64,000 nucleotides of DNA, taken from positions 82,994,757-83,058,756 of the forward strand of contig NC_080546.1 of NCBI RefSeq assembly GCF_028640845.1. Direction: 5' to 3'. Under the pieces are notes generated by a model. That model did not search any database. It worked only from the letters and a program-made list of their open reading frames with translations, and was not told where the DNA came from. Position 1 is the stretch's first letter. The number at the start of each line of letters is the position of its first letter. Shown one piece after another: positions 41,275 to 51,872 of this stretch. The translations under genes were made by a program, and so were the position numbers. This DNA is from Ahaetulla prasina (Eukaryota; Chordata; Lepidosauria; Squamata; Colubridae).

Positions 41275-41766
41275 AACTGCAGAAAAAATAATTGCTACCA
41301 ACCTGCCTTCCATTGAGGACCTGTATACTGCACGAATCAAGAAGAGGGCCGTGAAAATATTTGCAGATCCCTCGCATCCTGGACATAAACTGTTTCAACT
41401 CCTACCCTCAAAACGACGCTATAGAGCACTGCACACCAGAACAACTAGACACAAGAACAGTTCTTTCCCGAAGGCCATCACTCTGCTAAACAAATAATTC
41501 CCTCAACACTGTCAGACTATTTACTGAATCTGCACTACTATTAATCGCTTCATAGTTCCCATCACCAATCTCTTTCTACTTATGACTGTATGACTATAAC
41601 TTGTTGCTGGCAATCCTTATGATTTATATTGATATATTGATCATCAATTGTGTTGTAAATGTTGTACCTTGATGAACGTATCTTTTCTTTTATGTACACT
41701 GAGAGCATATGCACCAAGACAAATTCCTTGTGTGTCCAATCACACTTGGCCAATAAAATTCTATAT
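41275..41766 (+). mobile_element. LINE-A, 5'-truncated, nearly without array
   Basis: It starts AGAACTGCAGAAAAAATAAT and codes for ATNLPSIEDLYTARIKKRAV and HPGHKLFQLLPSKRRYRAL. It reaches TTGGCCAATAAAATTCTATA, only about one repeat unit. It therefore shows the element end before array growth. Confidence 0.88.
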
Positions 41767-42070
41767 TATATAATCCTTTATGCAATGCTTGTATATATTG
41801 TTACGACAAATAAATAAATAAATAAATAAAATAAATAATGAGAAGGAAGGACTCACTGGAGAAGAGCCTAATGCTGGGAACGATTGAGGGCAAAAGAGAA
41901 CGAGGTGGCTGGATGGAGTCACTGAAGCAGTAGGTGTGAGATTAAATGGTAGAGGATGGTAGAGGACAGGAAGGCCTGGAGGAAGGTTGTCCATGGAAGG
42001 TTGTCCATGGGGTCGTGATGGGTCGGACACGATTTCGCAACTAACAACAAGAACAAAAATGGATAGAAAG

Positions 42071-43395
42071 TTCTAAAACTTAGCTGGGGGGAAAAATATT
42101 CTTAGATGATTTTGGGAGCCTGGAGAAGTGATCCTTTTTTCCATTCTCTTCCATCTAACCTTTGAGTCCCTCTTATACTTTGCTGAACATAAAAGAGCTG
42201 TGAAATTAACATTGGATCATTATTCGTTATTCATAAAATATGTATAAAAATTACTCTCAAGTGCATGTGTTAGTGAGCAAGTTGTTCCATTATCACATGA
42301 TGGAACAAATAAACAGATTGTAGGTGGCCCGGGTCAGACAGATTGATTAGAAGACATTTCATTAGATGATGGTTGCTAAAATTCACTGAAACGCTCTTTC
42401 TATACAATCACTCATAGACGCATTGCATGACAGATCATTTTTCTTCTCCTCTAATTACTTGAAAAATAGACACAGAACAATTTCCCTCGTCTGTCTCCAT
42501 TTGTTGGATCTCTGCCATTTTGAGTTCATTTCGCAATTTCTTTTCTCCCTGTGAATTTGGTGCCCGAATTTCAATAAGTTATTTGTCTAAGCATTGGGGT
42601 GGAATAGAAATATTATGTGCAACCAATCAATTCGGAGGAGATGACTTAATAGTTTTGGCTTGTGATGTGCGCAGGGCGTACATATGCTACAAAGGAATTT
42701 TTCAAACTTATCGCTAATGTTTTCAAATTCAGATGACTGAAGGCAATGACAAATCATACTGTAGAACTAAGCATGGGTTCTCAAAACTCTAGGATATACT
42801 GTATGGTAGCTTAGTATCAACTTCAGCAGAGAAGAAAAATAAATAAGAAAATAACAATAAGAAAAAGAAATCTGGTAGACGAAAAAATATCCAAAGAGAA
42901 TTGAAACGTTACAAAGAACATTTGTTTCTGAAATGGGAAATATTTAAAGCACTGTTCTATCAAACACACAATTTTACATTGAGTGCGATTTTTGCATTCT
43001 CTATATCTAGTACATGATATGAACTGCTCTCAACTTGTTTGTGGGAGTTATAATACCTAGAGGCAGTGAAAGCGGCAGTAATGGAAATCATATTTTATAG
43101 CAAACAAAGACCAGCTCAAGTATTTGGCATCTTAGTCACAAAACTCTGCGCAAAATAACTTAATAAACCTATAATTGTATTCAATTTTTATTTTATTTTA
43201 TACTTTTTTTATAGCCCATCCAACTTGAAAGTTTTCAAGCAAGTTACGAGAAGAAATCATAAACACAACGATAAAATCAGTCAAAAGAAGACGAGCAGCA
43301 ATAATGATAAATCAACAATAAGAATTCAGCATTTACCTAGACCAGAGGTAGGGAATGATGACCCTTTTATGACTTGTGGACTTCAACTCCAGTGG
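42071..43395. other. Repeat-free stretch, no gene seen
   Basis: About 1.3 kb with no recognised repeat. 42380-42720 (CTCCTCTAATTACTTG, CATTTCGCAATTTCTTTTC, CAACCAATCAATTCGG) could be conserved non-coding sequence. No ORF has a recognisable domain. Confidence 0.45.
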
Positions 43396-43693
43396 GCCTA
43401 CAATATAGGTGTCAAACAGTGGTGGGTTTCAAATTTTTTTACTACCAGTTCTGTGGGTGTGGCTTGGTGGGCATGGCATTGCTTGGTGGGTGTGGCTTGG
43501 TGGGCATGGCAGGAGAAGGATACTGTAAAATCTCCATTCCCTCTCCACTCCAGGGGAAGGTTCCTGCAAAATCCCCATTTCCTCCTGATCATTTGGGATT
43601 TGGGAGGCAGAGAATAGATGAAGATGGGGCAGTCAGAATTTTTACTATTGGTTCTCCGAACTACTCAAAATTTCTGCTACCGGTTCTCCAGAA

Positions 43694-44337
43694 GCGTTCT
43701 CAGTAAGCTCAAACTGCCCAAGGAGCTGCTGATTCAGTTCTACAGAGGAATTATTGAGTCTGTCATTTGCACCTCTATAACTGTCTGGTTCGGTTCTGCA
43801 ACCCAACAAGAAAAACACAGACTTCAGAGGATAATTAGAACTGCAGGAAAAATAATTGCTACCAACCTGCCTTCCATTGAGGACCTGTATACTGCACGAA
43901 TCAAGAAGAGGGCCGTGAAAATATTTACAGATCCCTCACATCCTGGACATAAACTGTTTCAACTCCTACCCTCAAAACGACGCTATAGAGCACTGCACAC
44001 CAGCTAGACACAAGAACAGTTTTTTCCCGAAGGCCATCATTCTGCTAAACAAATAATTCCATCAACACTGTCAAACTATTTACTGAATCTGCACTACTAT
44101 TAATCTTCTCATAGTTCCCATCACCAATCTCTTTCCATTTATGACTGTATGATTGTAACTTGTTGCTGGCAATCCTTATGATTTATATTGATATATTGAC
44201 CATCAATTGTGTTGTAAATGTTGTACCTTGATGAATGTATCTTTTCTTTTATGTACACTGAGAGCATATGCACCAAGACAAATTCCTTGTGTGTCCAATC
44301 ACACTTGGCCAATAAAAATTCTATTCTATTCTATTCA
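43694..44337 (+). mobile_element. LINE-A, 5'-truncated
   Basis: About 290 bases of ORF, then the 3' region and a very short TTCTA tail. It sits inside the middle MITE, whose sequence resumes at AAAACCTGCTGAATCCC. Confidence 0.88.
43700..44007 (+). pseudogene. LINE-A ORF2 C-terminal remnant
   Basis: SKLKLPKELLIQFYRGIIES, VICTSITVWFGSATQQEKHR, TNLPSIEDLYTARIKKRAVK and HPGHKLFQLLPSKRRYRALH are read without a stop. This is the end of the ORF after the RT domain. It lacks a few codons near the end relative to the 50045 copy. It is non-functional. Confidence 0.85.
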
Positions 44338-44620
44338 AAACCTGCTGAATCCCACCTCTGGTGACAAACTCGCTTCATCATGGCATCGTCACATGTTGTA
44401 CCGTGAATTTTCCCCCCTTTGCTAAACCGGGCATGGGCGTGGCCAGCGCATGATGCATCCGGCTCATGGGCCCCCGAGTTTGACACCCTTGATCTACAAG
44501 GAGAAAGCCTCAGAAATAAAAGCAGCTTGTTCACACTCATAAAGCAAAAAACTAAGTCTTGGCTTCAGCTTCAGGTCAAAATTGTGTCAAAATAATTCAA
44601 AATTACAAGAGGGATGTGTG

Positions 44621-45030
44621 CAGCGGTGGAATTCAAGTAATTAAACCACTGGCTCTCTGCCCTAATGACTGGCTGGGTGGGCATGGTTAATGGTGGGTGT
44701 GGCCAGGGTGTGTGTGACAGGCAGCACTCGGCCTCCTGCACTCCCCTAGGAGCAAAAGCAGGCCACGGGGGGAAGTGCACTCCCCCCACCTCATTTTGGC
44801 CTAGGAAGCCTCCCTGAAGCCTCCTGGGAGCAAAAACAGGCCAGAGTGGGGTGCGCCATCCCTCCCCATGCCCTGTTTTGGGCCTAGTAGTCCTCCCTGC
44901 ACTTACCTAGGAGCCAAAATGGGGTACATGGGGACTCTTGGAAGGGGTGGGGCAGGGAGGGGTGGGGCCAGCCAGCAATTTAATTACCGGTTCACTTGAA
45001 CCGGACTGAACTGACTGAATCCCATTGCTG
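44621..45030. mobile_element. hAT MITE (GGAATTCAA family)
   Basis: Ends CAGCGGTGGAATTCAA and CTGAATCCCATTGCTG. Flanks GATGTGTG (44613-44620) and GATGTGGG (45031-45038), 7 of 8. 410 bp, with repeated CCTAGGAGCAAAA words inside. Confidence 0.82.
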
Positions 45031-45038
45031 GATGTGGG

Positions 45039-45905
45039 ATCACCAAGCTGGCAGGAATAGCCAACACTCCAGAAGATAGGTTCAAGTTACAGAAAGATCT
45101 TGACAGACTTGAACATTGGGCACTATCTAACAAAATGAAATTTAACAGTGAAAAAAGTAAGGTTCTACATTTAGGCCAAAAAAACAAAATACACAGGTAC
45201 CGGATATGTGGTACCTTGCTCAACAGTAGTAACTGTGAGAGGGATTTTGGAGTCTTAATAGATAACCATTTAGATATGAGCCAGCAGTGTGCAGCATCTG
45301 CCAAAAAAGCCAACACAGTTCTGGGCTGCATAAACAGAGGGATAGAATCAAGATCACGTGAAGTGTTAGTGCCACTTTATAATGCCTTGGTAAGGCCACA
45401 CTTGGAATACTGCATTCAGGTTTGGTCGCCATGATGTAAAAAAGATGCTGAGACTCTAGAAAGAGTGCAGAGAAGAGCAAAAAGAAGATTAGGGGACTGG
45501 AGGCTAAAACATATGAAGAACGGTTGCAGGAACTCGGTATGCCTAGTTTAATGAAAAAAAGGACTAGGGGAGACATGATAGCAGTCTTCCAATATCTCAG
45601 GGGTTGTGACAAAGAAGAGGGAGTCAAACTATTCTCCAAAGCACCTGAGGGTAGAACAAGAAGCAATGGGTGGAAACTGATCAAGGAGACAAGCAACCTA
45701 GAACTAAGGAGAAATTTCCTGACAGTTAGAACAATTAATAAGTGGAACAATTTGTCTGCAGAAGTTGTAAATGCTCCAACACTGGAAATTTTTAAGAAAA
45801 TGTTGGATAGCCATTTGTCTGAAATGGTGTAGGGTTTCCTGCCTGGGCAGGGGGTTGGACTAGAAGACCTCCAAGGTCCCTTCCAACTCTGATATGATGA
45901 TGATG
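45039..45905 (+). mobile_element. CR1 LINE, longest coding copy
   Basis: It enters after the RT box (AAGCTGGCAGGAATAGCCAA) and runs to GTTGGACTAGAAGACC and TCCCTTCCAACTCTGATATG with a short GATGAT tail. Confidence 0.92.
45045..45832 (+). pseudogene. CR1 ORF2 C-terminal half, frameshifted
   Basis: Codons for KLAGIANTPEDRFKLQKDLD and LEHWALSNKMKFNSEKSKVL are followed by MSQQCAASAKKANTVLGCIN and PLYNALVRPHLEYCIQVWSP. A stop (TGA) at about 45432 and a short deletion near 45480 break the frame. It resumes as MQELGMPSLMKKRTRGDMI to HLSEMV. The RT catalytic box is upstream and lost. Confidence 0.9.
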
Positions 45906-46062
45906 ATGATGATGCTCCATAGCTTTTCTGCAAAATACGATATTGCAATGAGAATGGTGCCACACCAATCATTATAAATCTATCTTTTTATTGATCCCAT
46001 TAACATAACTTTCCGTTCATTTATTAGTTTTCCATGTAACATTTTCATGCTTTAACGGAAGA

Positions 46063-46410
46063 TTAAGCGACAAGGTTCCATCTTGATTCGGCATTCAAAC
46101 TGCGCTTTTTGGCTTTTCTCTCGTGAGCTGCAGTAGGATCATCCCTGGGGAGATTCCAGCAGTAATCGGCAAGCATGGACGGACTCCAATTCCCTTGGGA
46201 TCTTTTTTCCATGCCTGCGATATCCTGGTGGACTCTCTCCCCATGCTCATCACTCACTGCACCACAGTTCAAAGGGAAATCATCTAAATACGAGCGTCAT
46301 TTTCAGTGGCATATTTGCACCAAGTGCTTTGTAGGACCTAAGCAAATTTTCCACTTGTTTTTCATAGTCATCTGCCTTGCTGTTCTCAAAGTGAAGATAA
46401 ATGTATACAC
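46063..46410 (-). pseudogene. Transposon-derived protein fossil (SDEHGERVHQD type)
   Basis: In the minus strand an upstream segment codes ADDYEKQVENLLRSYKALGA, and 46063-46272 codes NCGAVSDEHGERVHQDIAGM followed by GNWSPSMLADYCW. The join needs a frame change near 46280. I recognise the SDEHGERFHQD...MLADYCW pattern from many repetitive, transposon-associated proteins in animals, but cannot name the superfamily. It is not a LINE. Confidence 0.5.
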
Positions 46411-46536
46411 TTCCATGTGGTACCTTTTTCATTGTTTATACTGTACTTTGTTGAGAAGGTATGAGGCATCATAGTCATTAGACACCTCTCTCTCTTGTAG
46501 GCAAATATACTCGCCTGTGTATAAATCTTTATTGTG

Positions 46537-47300
<764 letters not shown>

Positions 47301-47426
47301 CTTGAAAACTTTAGCCAGCCAGCATCTTTATCACCTGTATTCTAATTCATCTAATCAAAATATGTAAAATTAATACATTTTATCCCAGAGGTCGATAATT
47401 TCCCAAAATTTGTAGACCAGTGCTCC

Positions 47427-47470
47427 AGGGGTGGGTTTCACTGACCTTTGCTACAAGTTCGCTATCTTCT
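47427..47470. mobile_element. hAT MITE left-end fragment
   Basis: CAGGGGTGGGTTTCACTGAC and TTTGCTACAAGTTCGCTA resemble the start of the ACCGGTTC family. The rest is missing. Confidence 0.5.
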
Positions 47471-47567
47471 ATCATCTCTCTATTTATACACTGTGTGTGT
47501 GTGTGTGTGTACATTTAATTTTGGCACAGTGCAACCTAACACTATCCACTTTGATATTCCATAAAGC

Positions 47568-47925
47568 TTTAAAAGGTAAAGGTTCCCCTCGCACATATGT
47601 GCTAGTTGTTCCTGACTCTAGGGGGCGGTGCTCATCTCTGTTTCAAAGCCGAAGAGCCAGCGCTGTCCGAAGATATCTCCGTGGTCATGTGGCCAGCATG
47701 ACTCAACGCCAAAGGCGCACGGAACGCTGTTCCCTTCCCACCAAAGGTGGTCCCTATTTTTCTACTTGCGTTTTTTACATGCTTTCGAACTGCTAGGTTG
47801 GCAGAAGCTGGGACAAGTAACGGGAGCTCACCCCGTTACGCGGCACTAGGGATTCAAACCGCTGAACTGCCGACCTTTTGATCGACAAGCTCAGGTCTTA
47901 GCCGCTGAGCCACCACGTCCTCTTT
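47568..47925 (-). mobile_element. SINE S2, full length
   Basis: Read on the minus strand: head GTGGTGGCTCAGCGGCTAAG (A box), CGGTTTGAATCCCTAGTGCC (B box), AACGGGGTGAGCTCCCGTTA, ACCACCTTTGGTGGGAAGG, GCGTTGAGTCATGCTGGCC, and the 3' end GGGGAACCTTTACCTTTT. This copy defines the family best. Confidence 0.9.
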
Positions 47926-47929
47926 CCAT

Positions 47930-48325
47930 AAAGCTTTACTAAGCCGTTACTAACACTATGAATTGGATGAGCGTACTACCAATAAACATGGCTATCAGGA
48001 GAAGTGGTATCCTGTAGTAGCGGAACTCAGCCACCAGCCATGTCATCCATGTAAGAGTCAATATTAATGAAATATATAAGGTTACACTTGACATTTAAAA
48101 TTTGTGGTTAGGGATGCTGAGTCACTGGCTAGGACAACAACAGTCACTCCCCTTTCACAATTTTGTTTCACAAGCTAGAGTTTTCCTGGAATGGGACAGC
48201 CCTGATTTAATTATCGTGCCGCCCCATACCTCTTTAGCAAAGTTTCCATTTTATTGGGGATAACACACTCTTCCTTATTTCAGAAGGGGATAAAAAAATC
48301 CTCCTGAAATATTGAGAGAAAAAGC
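47930..48325. other. Unique sequence, no gene seen
   Basis: Nothing recognised. Confidence 0.45.
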
Positions 48326-48418
48326 CTCTCTCCCTCCCTCCCTCCTTGCCGCCCCCTCTCTCTCTCTCTCATCTATCTTCTCTCTCTCTTTATCTATCTG
48401 TCACCTGTTTAATCTATC

Positions 48419-48477
<59 letters not shown>

Positions 48478-48574
48478 ATCTACCTATCTATTATCTATCT
48501 ATCTATCATCTACCTACCTACCTACCTATCTACCTACTTACCGGTATCTATCTTTCTCCATTTCTCTCTCACTG

Positions 48575-48606
<32 letters not shown>

Positions 48607-48625
48607 CTATCTATCATCTACCTAC

Positions 48626-48658
<33 letters not shown>
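48326..48658. repeat. CT-rich tract with (TCTA)n
   Basis: CTCC/CT-rich sequence, then TCTA at about 48411-48480, mixed ACCT/TCTA to 48560, and CT repeats to 48658. Confidence 0.92.
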
Positions 48659-48659
<1 letters not shown>

Positions 48660-48661
<2 letters not shown>

Positions 48662-49002
48662 AACAACTTCAGATATCCTGTCATTATAAGCTGACAGTCA
48701 CTTGCTGAACTCTAGAACTCTCTGAGATCAATGGTCTTTCTTCCATCCTAGAATCGATTTGGGTCCCAAAAAAAAAAAAAAAAGCATTTTTGGATGCTGA
48801 GCAAATGACCCGGAAAGCTGGTGAAGCTTTGGTGAAGCTTATTTATTAACAGTGAATGTTTACTCGCTATGGCTAATAATCGAATCTTGTTAGACAAACT
48901 GAGCTAGTATTAAGCCTGCCTTCACCTCTCCCTGCCTAGTTAGGAAAGGCAGCCCACAGATCCTTGATGATTGTCATATGTGATATAATATCCTGGTTGA
49001 AT
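48660..49002. other. Unique sequence
   Basis: Nothing recognised except an A run at about 48770. Confidence 0.45.
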
Positions 49003-49003
49003 T

Positions 49004-49085
<82 letters not shown>

Positions 49086-49135
49086 TTTCTTCCTTCCTTC
49101 CTTTCTTCCTTCCTTTTCTTTCTTTTTCTTTTTTT
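49003..49135. repeat. (CTTT)n array
   Basis: Pure CTTT from 49003 to about 49083, then CTTC/CCTT variants. Confidence 0.95.
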
Positions 49136-49682
49136 GTCATTCCTCCTTCCTGCCTCCCTTCAGGCTATTTCATGTTGCCTGAACATGGTTTCATTATTGC
49201 TCATTATAAGTTATTCTGGTCCCCGGTTGTAATTTGATCGAGGCAGCAGACATTTGCACAGAGCCCTTTTTCCTGATTTCCTGATTCCATTTTTGACATG
49301 CTAAGAGCATTTCTATGGAAAATATATAATGAGGGTTATTATTTTAATCGGAAAACTTGTCCACCCCCGCCACTGCAGACCTCTCTCAATGAATAAATGA
49401 TACGATTTTTTGCTTGATGTCTACCAGCTCTGTAAAACTAGCGCTTGCAATGTTAAATTGCCAGCTTGGTTTTAGCAATAGATAAAAACATTTATATAAT
49501 CAAGAGCTTTTTTTTTTTAAGTGTCTGCTTTCTCTCATCTCAAGAAAATCTCTCTCTCTCTCTTTCTTTCCCTCCCTCTCTCCCTCTCCCCTCTCCCCCT
49601 CTCCCCTCTCTCCCCTGCCCTCCCTCTCTCTTCCTCCCCCCCCGGCCCTCCCTCTCTCTTTCTTTCTCTCTCTCTGTCTCAC
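49136..49682. other. Unique sequence, then CT-rich tract
   Basis: 49200-49500 is repeat-free and may be conserved by appearance (GAGGGTTATTATTTTAATCGG). CT/CCCT-rich sequence fills about 49547-49682. Confidence 0.45.
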
Positions 49683-49757
49683 TTTTGTCGCCACCAGTTT
49701 AGACATTAATGGCTGCGTGTTGCATTATTTTGAGGGGACAGCACATTTACACTGTTA

Positions 49758-50341
49758 TAGAATAGAATAGAATAGAATAGAATTTTTATTGGCCAAGTGT
49801 GATTGGACATACAAGGAATTTGTCTTGGTGCATATGCTCTCAGTGTACATAAAAGAAAAGATACGTTCATCAAGGTACAACATTTACAACACAATTGATG
49901 GACAATATATCAATATAAATCATAAGGATTGCCAGCAACAAGTTATAGTCATACAGTCATAAGTGGAAAGAGATTGGTGATGGGAACGATGAGACGATTA
50001 ATAGTAGTGCAGATTCAGTAAATAGTCTGACAGTGTTGATGGAATTATTTGTTTAGCAGAGTGATGGCCTTCGGGAAAAAACTGTTCTTGTGTCTAGTTG
50101 TTCTGCTGTGCAGTGCTCTATAGCGTCGTTTTGAGGGTAGGAGTTGAAACAGTTTATGTTCAGGATGCGAGTGATCTGCAAATATTTTCACGGCCCTCTT
50201 CTTGATTCGTGCAGTATACAGGTCCTCAATGGAAGGCAGGTTGGTAGCAATTATTTTTTCTGCAGTTCTAATTATCTTCTGAAGTCTGTGTTTTTCTTGT
50301 TGGGTTGCAGAACCGAACCAGACAGTTATAGAGGTGCAAAT
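49758..50341 (-). mobile_element. LINE-A, 5'-truncated
   Basis: A short AATAG tail at left, TTTTTATTGGCCAAGTGTGA, the 3' region, and ORF sequence to 50341. Both borders are clear because the surrounding Tc1-like sequence is continuous once it is removed (CTGTTAT / ATACAAGC). Confidence 0.9.
50045..50340 (-). pseudogene. LINE-A ORF2 C-terminal remnant
   Basis: ICTSITVWFGSATQQEKHRL, IIATNLPSIEDLYTARIKKR and HKLFQLLPSKRRYRALHSRT end in SFFPKAITLLNK and stop. It is the intact C-terminus, about 98 residues, without any RT catalytic motif. Confidence 0.87.
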
Positions 50342-50466
50342 ATACAAGCGGTATACTCACTACTTTACATTGTAACCAAGTGTCATTTCTTCAGTGTTGT
50401 CACATGAAAAGATATACTTAAATATTTACAAAATGTGAAGGGTGTACTCACTTCTGTGATATACTC

Positions 50467-50513
50467 TGTGTGTGTGTGTGTTGTTACATATTTCTATCCT
50501 TTAAATATCCTAT

Positions 50514-50584
<71 letters not shown>
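50467..50584. repeat. TG, CA and TA dinucleotide arrays
   Basis: TG at about 50467-50481, CA at 50515-50572 with one interruption, then TATA to 50584. Confidence 0.95.
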
Positions 50585-50880
50585 TCTGAGGTTTTTGCAA
50601 GTGTTTGTATGTAGGTCTTTGGTTATTCGGGTTTTCTCCCGCGTAAAATTGGAAGTGTCTTGGCGACGTTTCGACGAAGTCTTATTCATCATCTTCAGGC
50701 TGGTGTTTACAGCTTCGTGCTTCTCGAGCAAAGAGTGTTCAGAGCTGTCGTCTCTCTATAAGTACTGGTGGGGAGGTGAGGAGTATTGCTGTGAGCGGGT
50801 TGGTTGGCTGTGTGGTTGCATCTTAATTGGTAGATGGAGTGGGTGTTTGCAGATTGGTCGAGGTGGGATTTTGTTTGTGA
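50585..50880 (-). mobile_element. Penelope-like terminal repeat (tentative)
   Basis: The minus strand holds CCTGAAGATGATGAATAAGA, CTTCGTCGAAACGTCGCC and GGGAGAAAACCCGAATAACC. TGATGA...GAC-TTC-GTC-GAAAC resembles a hammerhead ribozyme core, which Penelope-like elements are known to carry in their terminal repeats. The class is inferred. Confidence 0.5.
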
Positions 50881-51022
50881 ACACTAGGGGGCACTGAACT
50901 TTGCTGGCTGAGGGACTCTGGGGGTTGAAGTCCTCAAGTCTTAAAGGGACCAAGGTTGGAGACCCCTGATCTAAGTTACACAATCAGTGCCCCCTAGTGT
51001 TCACAAACAAATCCCGAAACTA
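50865..51022. repeat. Inverted repeat around a hAT-like end
   Basis: TTGTGAACACTAGGGGGCAC at left is the exact inverse of GTGCCCCCTAGTGTTCACAA at right. The arms are about 30 bp each. Between them lies GACCAAGGTTGGAGACCCCTG, which looks like the right end of another hAT family. Confidence 0.75.
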
Positions 51023-51085
51023 CAAATCTTGCAGCACCATGGCAGTTGTTCGCCTTTATGAACAACCGCAGAGGCTCTGCAATAT

Positions 51086-51420
51086 TTGTCCGGCACTTTG
51101 CCATCTGAAATGGAGGTTCTGAGGAGCGGGCTTGCCCCTCTGACACTCTGTTTAGGCAGTGGTGGGATTCAAGTAATTTAACAACTGGTTCTGTGCCCTA
51201 ATGATTTCTTCCAACAACCAGTTTGCCAAACTGCTCAGAAAGTTAACAACCGGTTCTCCCGAAGGGATGCGAACTGGCTGAATCCCACCACTGCGTTTAG
51301 GCCTGCACAGGGCTCACCCAGCATTGTGTGCAAGTCTAAGCGGAGCATCAGAGGGACATCCCTCCACCGCTCAGAACCTCCATTTTGACCTGCAAAGTGT
51401 CGAGTGAGCCCTGTGCAGGC
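51086..51420. repeat. Imperfect palindromic complex interrupted by a hAT MITE
   Basis: GAAATGGAGGTTCTGAGGAG (51105-51124) faces CGCTCAGAACCTCCATTTTG (51369-51388). GCCTGCACAGGGCTCACCC (51301-51319) faces GAGTGAGCCCTGTGCAGGCC (51402-51421). Order and orientation fit a folded duplicate of one unit. Confidence 0.7.
51157..51293. mobile_element. hAT MITE (GGGATTCAA family), short
   Basis: Ends CAGTGGTGGGATTCAA and CTGAATCCCACCACTG. Flanks TGTTTAGG (51149-51156) and CGTTTAGG (51294-51301), 7 of 8. 137 bp. It matches the outer parts of 20653-21050 without the LINE-A. Confidence 0.88.
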
Positions 51421-51429
51421 CTAAATGGA

Positions 51430-51872
51430 GGTGCAGAGGGACGTGTGCAGTTGAATGGCTGGAGAGGAGACAATTTGCTAGATCTTCACATGGGAAGTGA
51501 CCCAGTGTGGCAGGTTGGGTTGGGGTAAAGCAATTGTGTGGGAGAATGAGGTTTTCAGGGTCAGGGAGGCCTTGGATGGTCTTAAGTAGGTCATTAGCCC
51601 CCCTCCCAGGTCCTTCTCCACCTTGCAATACCTCATGTGCACTTAACAAGTCTTATATTCAATTAGCAAATGTGTGGGTGAAAGGAGGGAGTGATCCCGT
51701 TCAAGGTACGAGATTCATTCCCATGAATCCTCAGTCTACGAATGGAATGGGCATGCTCCAATACATTTGTAACTCTAGGACTACCTGTATATGCATTCCA
51801 GGATAATGTTGCAGGATCTAATCTGGGGTGGGTACCAGGATTAAAGGTTTTGTTTTCTGAACTTTCGGACTT
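51430..51872. other. Unique sequence, no gene seen
   Basis: Nothing recognised. Confidence 0.45.

Larger units (their letters stand above)
38575..41835 (+). mobile_element. LINE-C, longest copy in the window, nested in BovB
   Basis: It runs from the endonuclease end through RT to the 3' end TATTGTTACGACAAATAAAT and the AAAT tail at 41836. It has about 2.25 kb of ORF sequence plus a 3' region, itself invaded by another LINE-C tail (40936-41060) and a LINE-A (41275-41766). The 5' part is missing. Confidence 0.9.
38405..42056 (+). mobile_element. BovB LINE split by a LINE-C insertion
   Basis: BovB sequence occupies 38405-38574 (GCTGAGCGCCAAAGAATTGA to TTTGGCCACCTAAT) and 41836-42056 (GAGAAGGAAGGACTCACTGG to GGGTCGGACACGATTTCGCA). 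AAATGGATAGAAAG at 38391-38404 and at 42057-42070 is an exact 14-bp duplication, so the two parts were one insertion. Confidence 0.93.
43417..44360. mobile_element. hAT MITE (GAAATCC/GGTTTCAA family), middle shell
   Basis: Ends CAGTGGTGGGTTTCAA and CTGAATCCCACCTCTG. Flanks GTGTCAAA (43409-43416) and GTGACAAA (44361-44368), 7 of 8. The interior has GGTGTGGCTTGGTGGGCATG repeated in near-tandem. A LINE-A lies within it. Confidence 0.8.
43404..44491. mobile_element. hAT-type MITE (TCAAACT family), outer shell of a triple nest
   Basis: The left end TATAGGTGTCAAA is diverged from CAGGGGTGTCAAA. The right end is GAGTTTGACACCCTTG. Flanks GCCTACAA (43396-43403) and ATCTACAA (44492-44499) match 6 of 8. 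Its own interior shares TAAACCGGGCATGGGCGTGG with 53515-53545. Confidence 0.72.
49683..50466. mobile_element. Tc1-like terminal fragment split by LINE-A
   Basis: 49683-49757 (CACTTTTGTCGCCACCAGTT, TTTGAGGGGACAGCACATTT) and 50342-50466 (CTCACTACTTTACATTGTAA, TCAGTGTTGTCACATGAAAA, GGGTGTACTCACTTCTGTGA) join into a sequence I recognise as the terminal region of a Tc1-like transposon widespread in fishes and other vertebrates. Recognition is from memory. No transposase remains. Confidence 0.6.
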
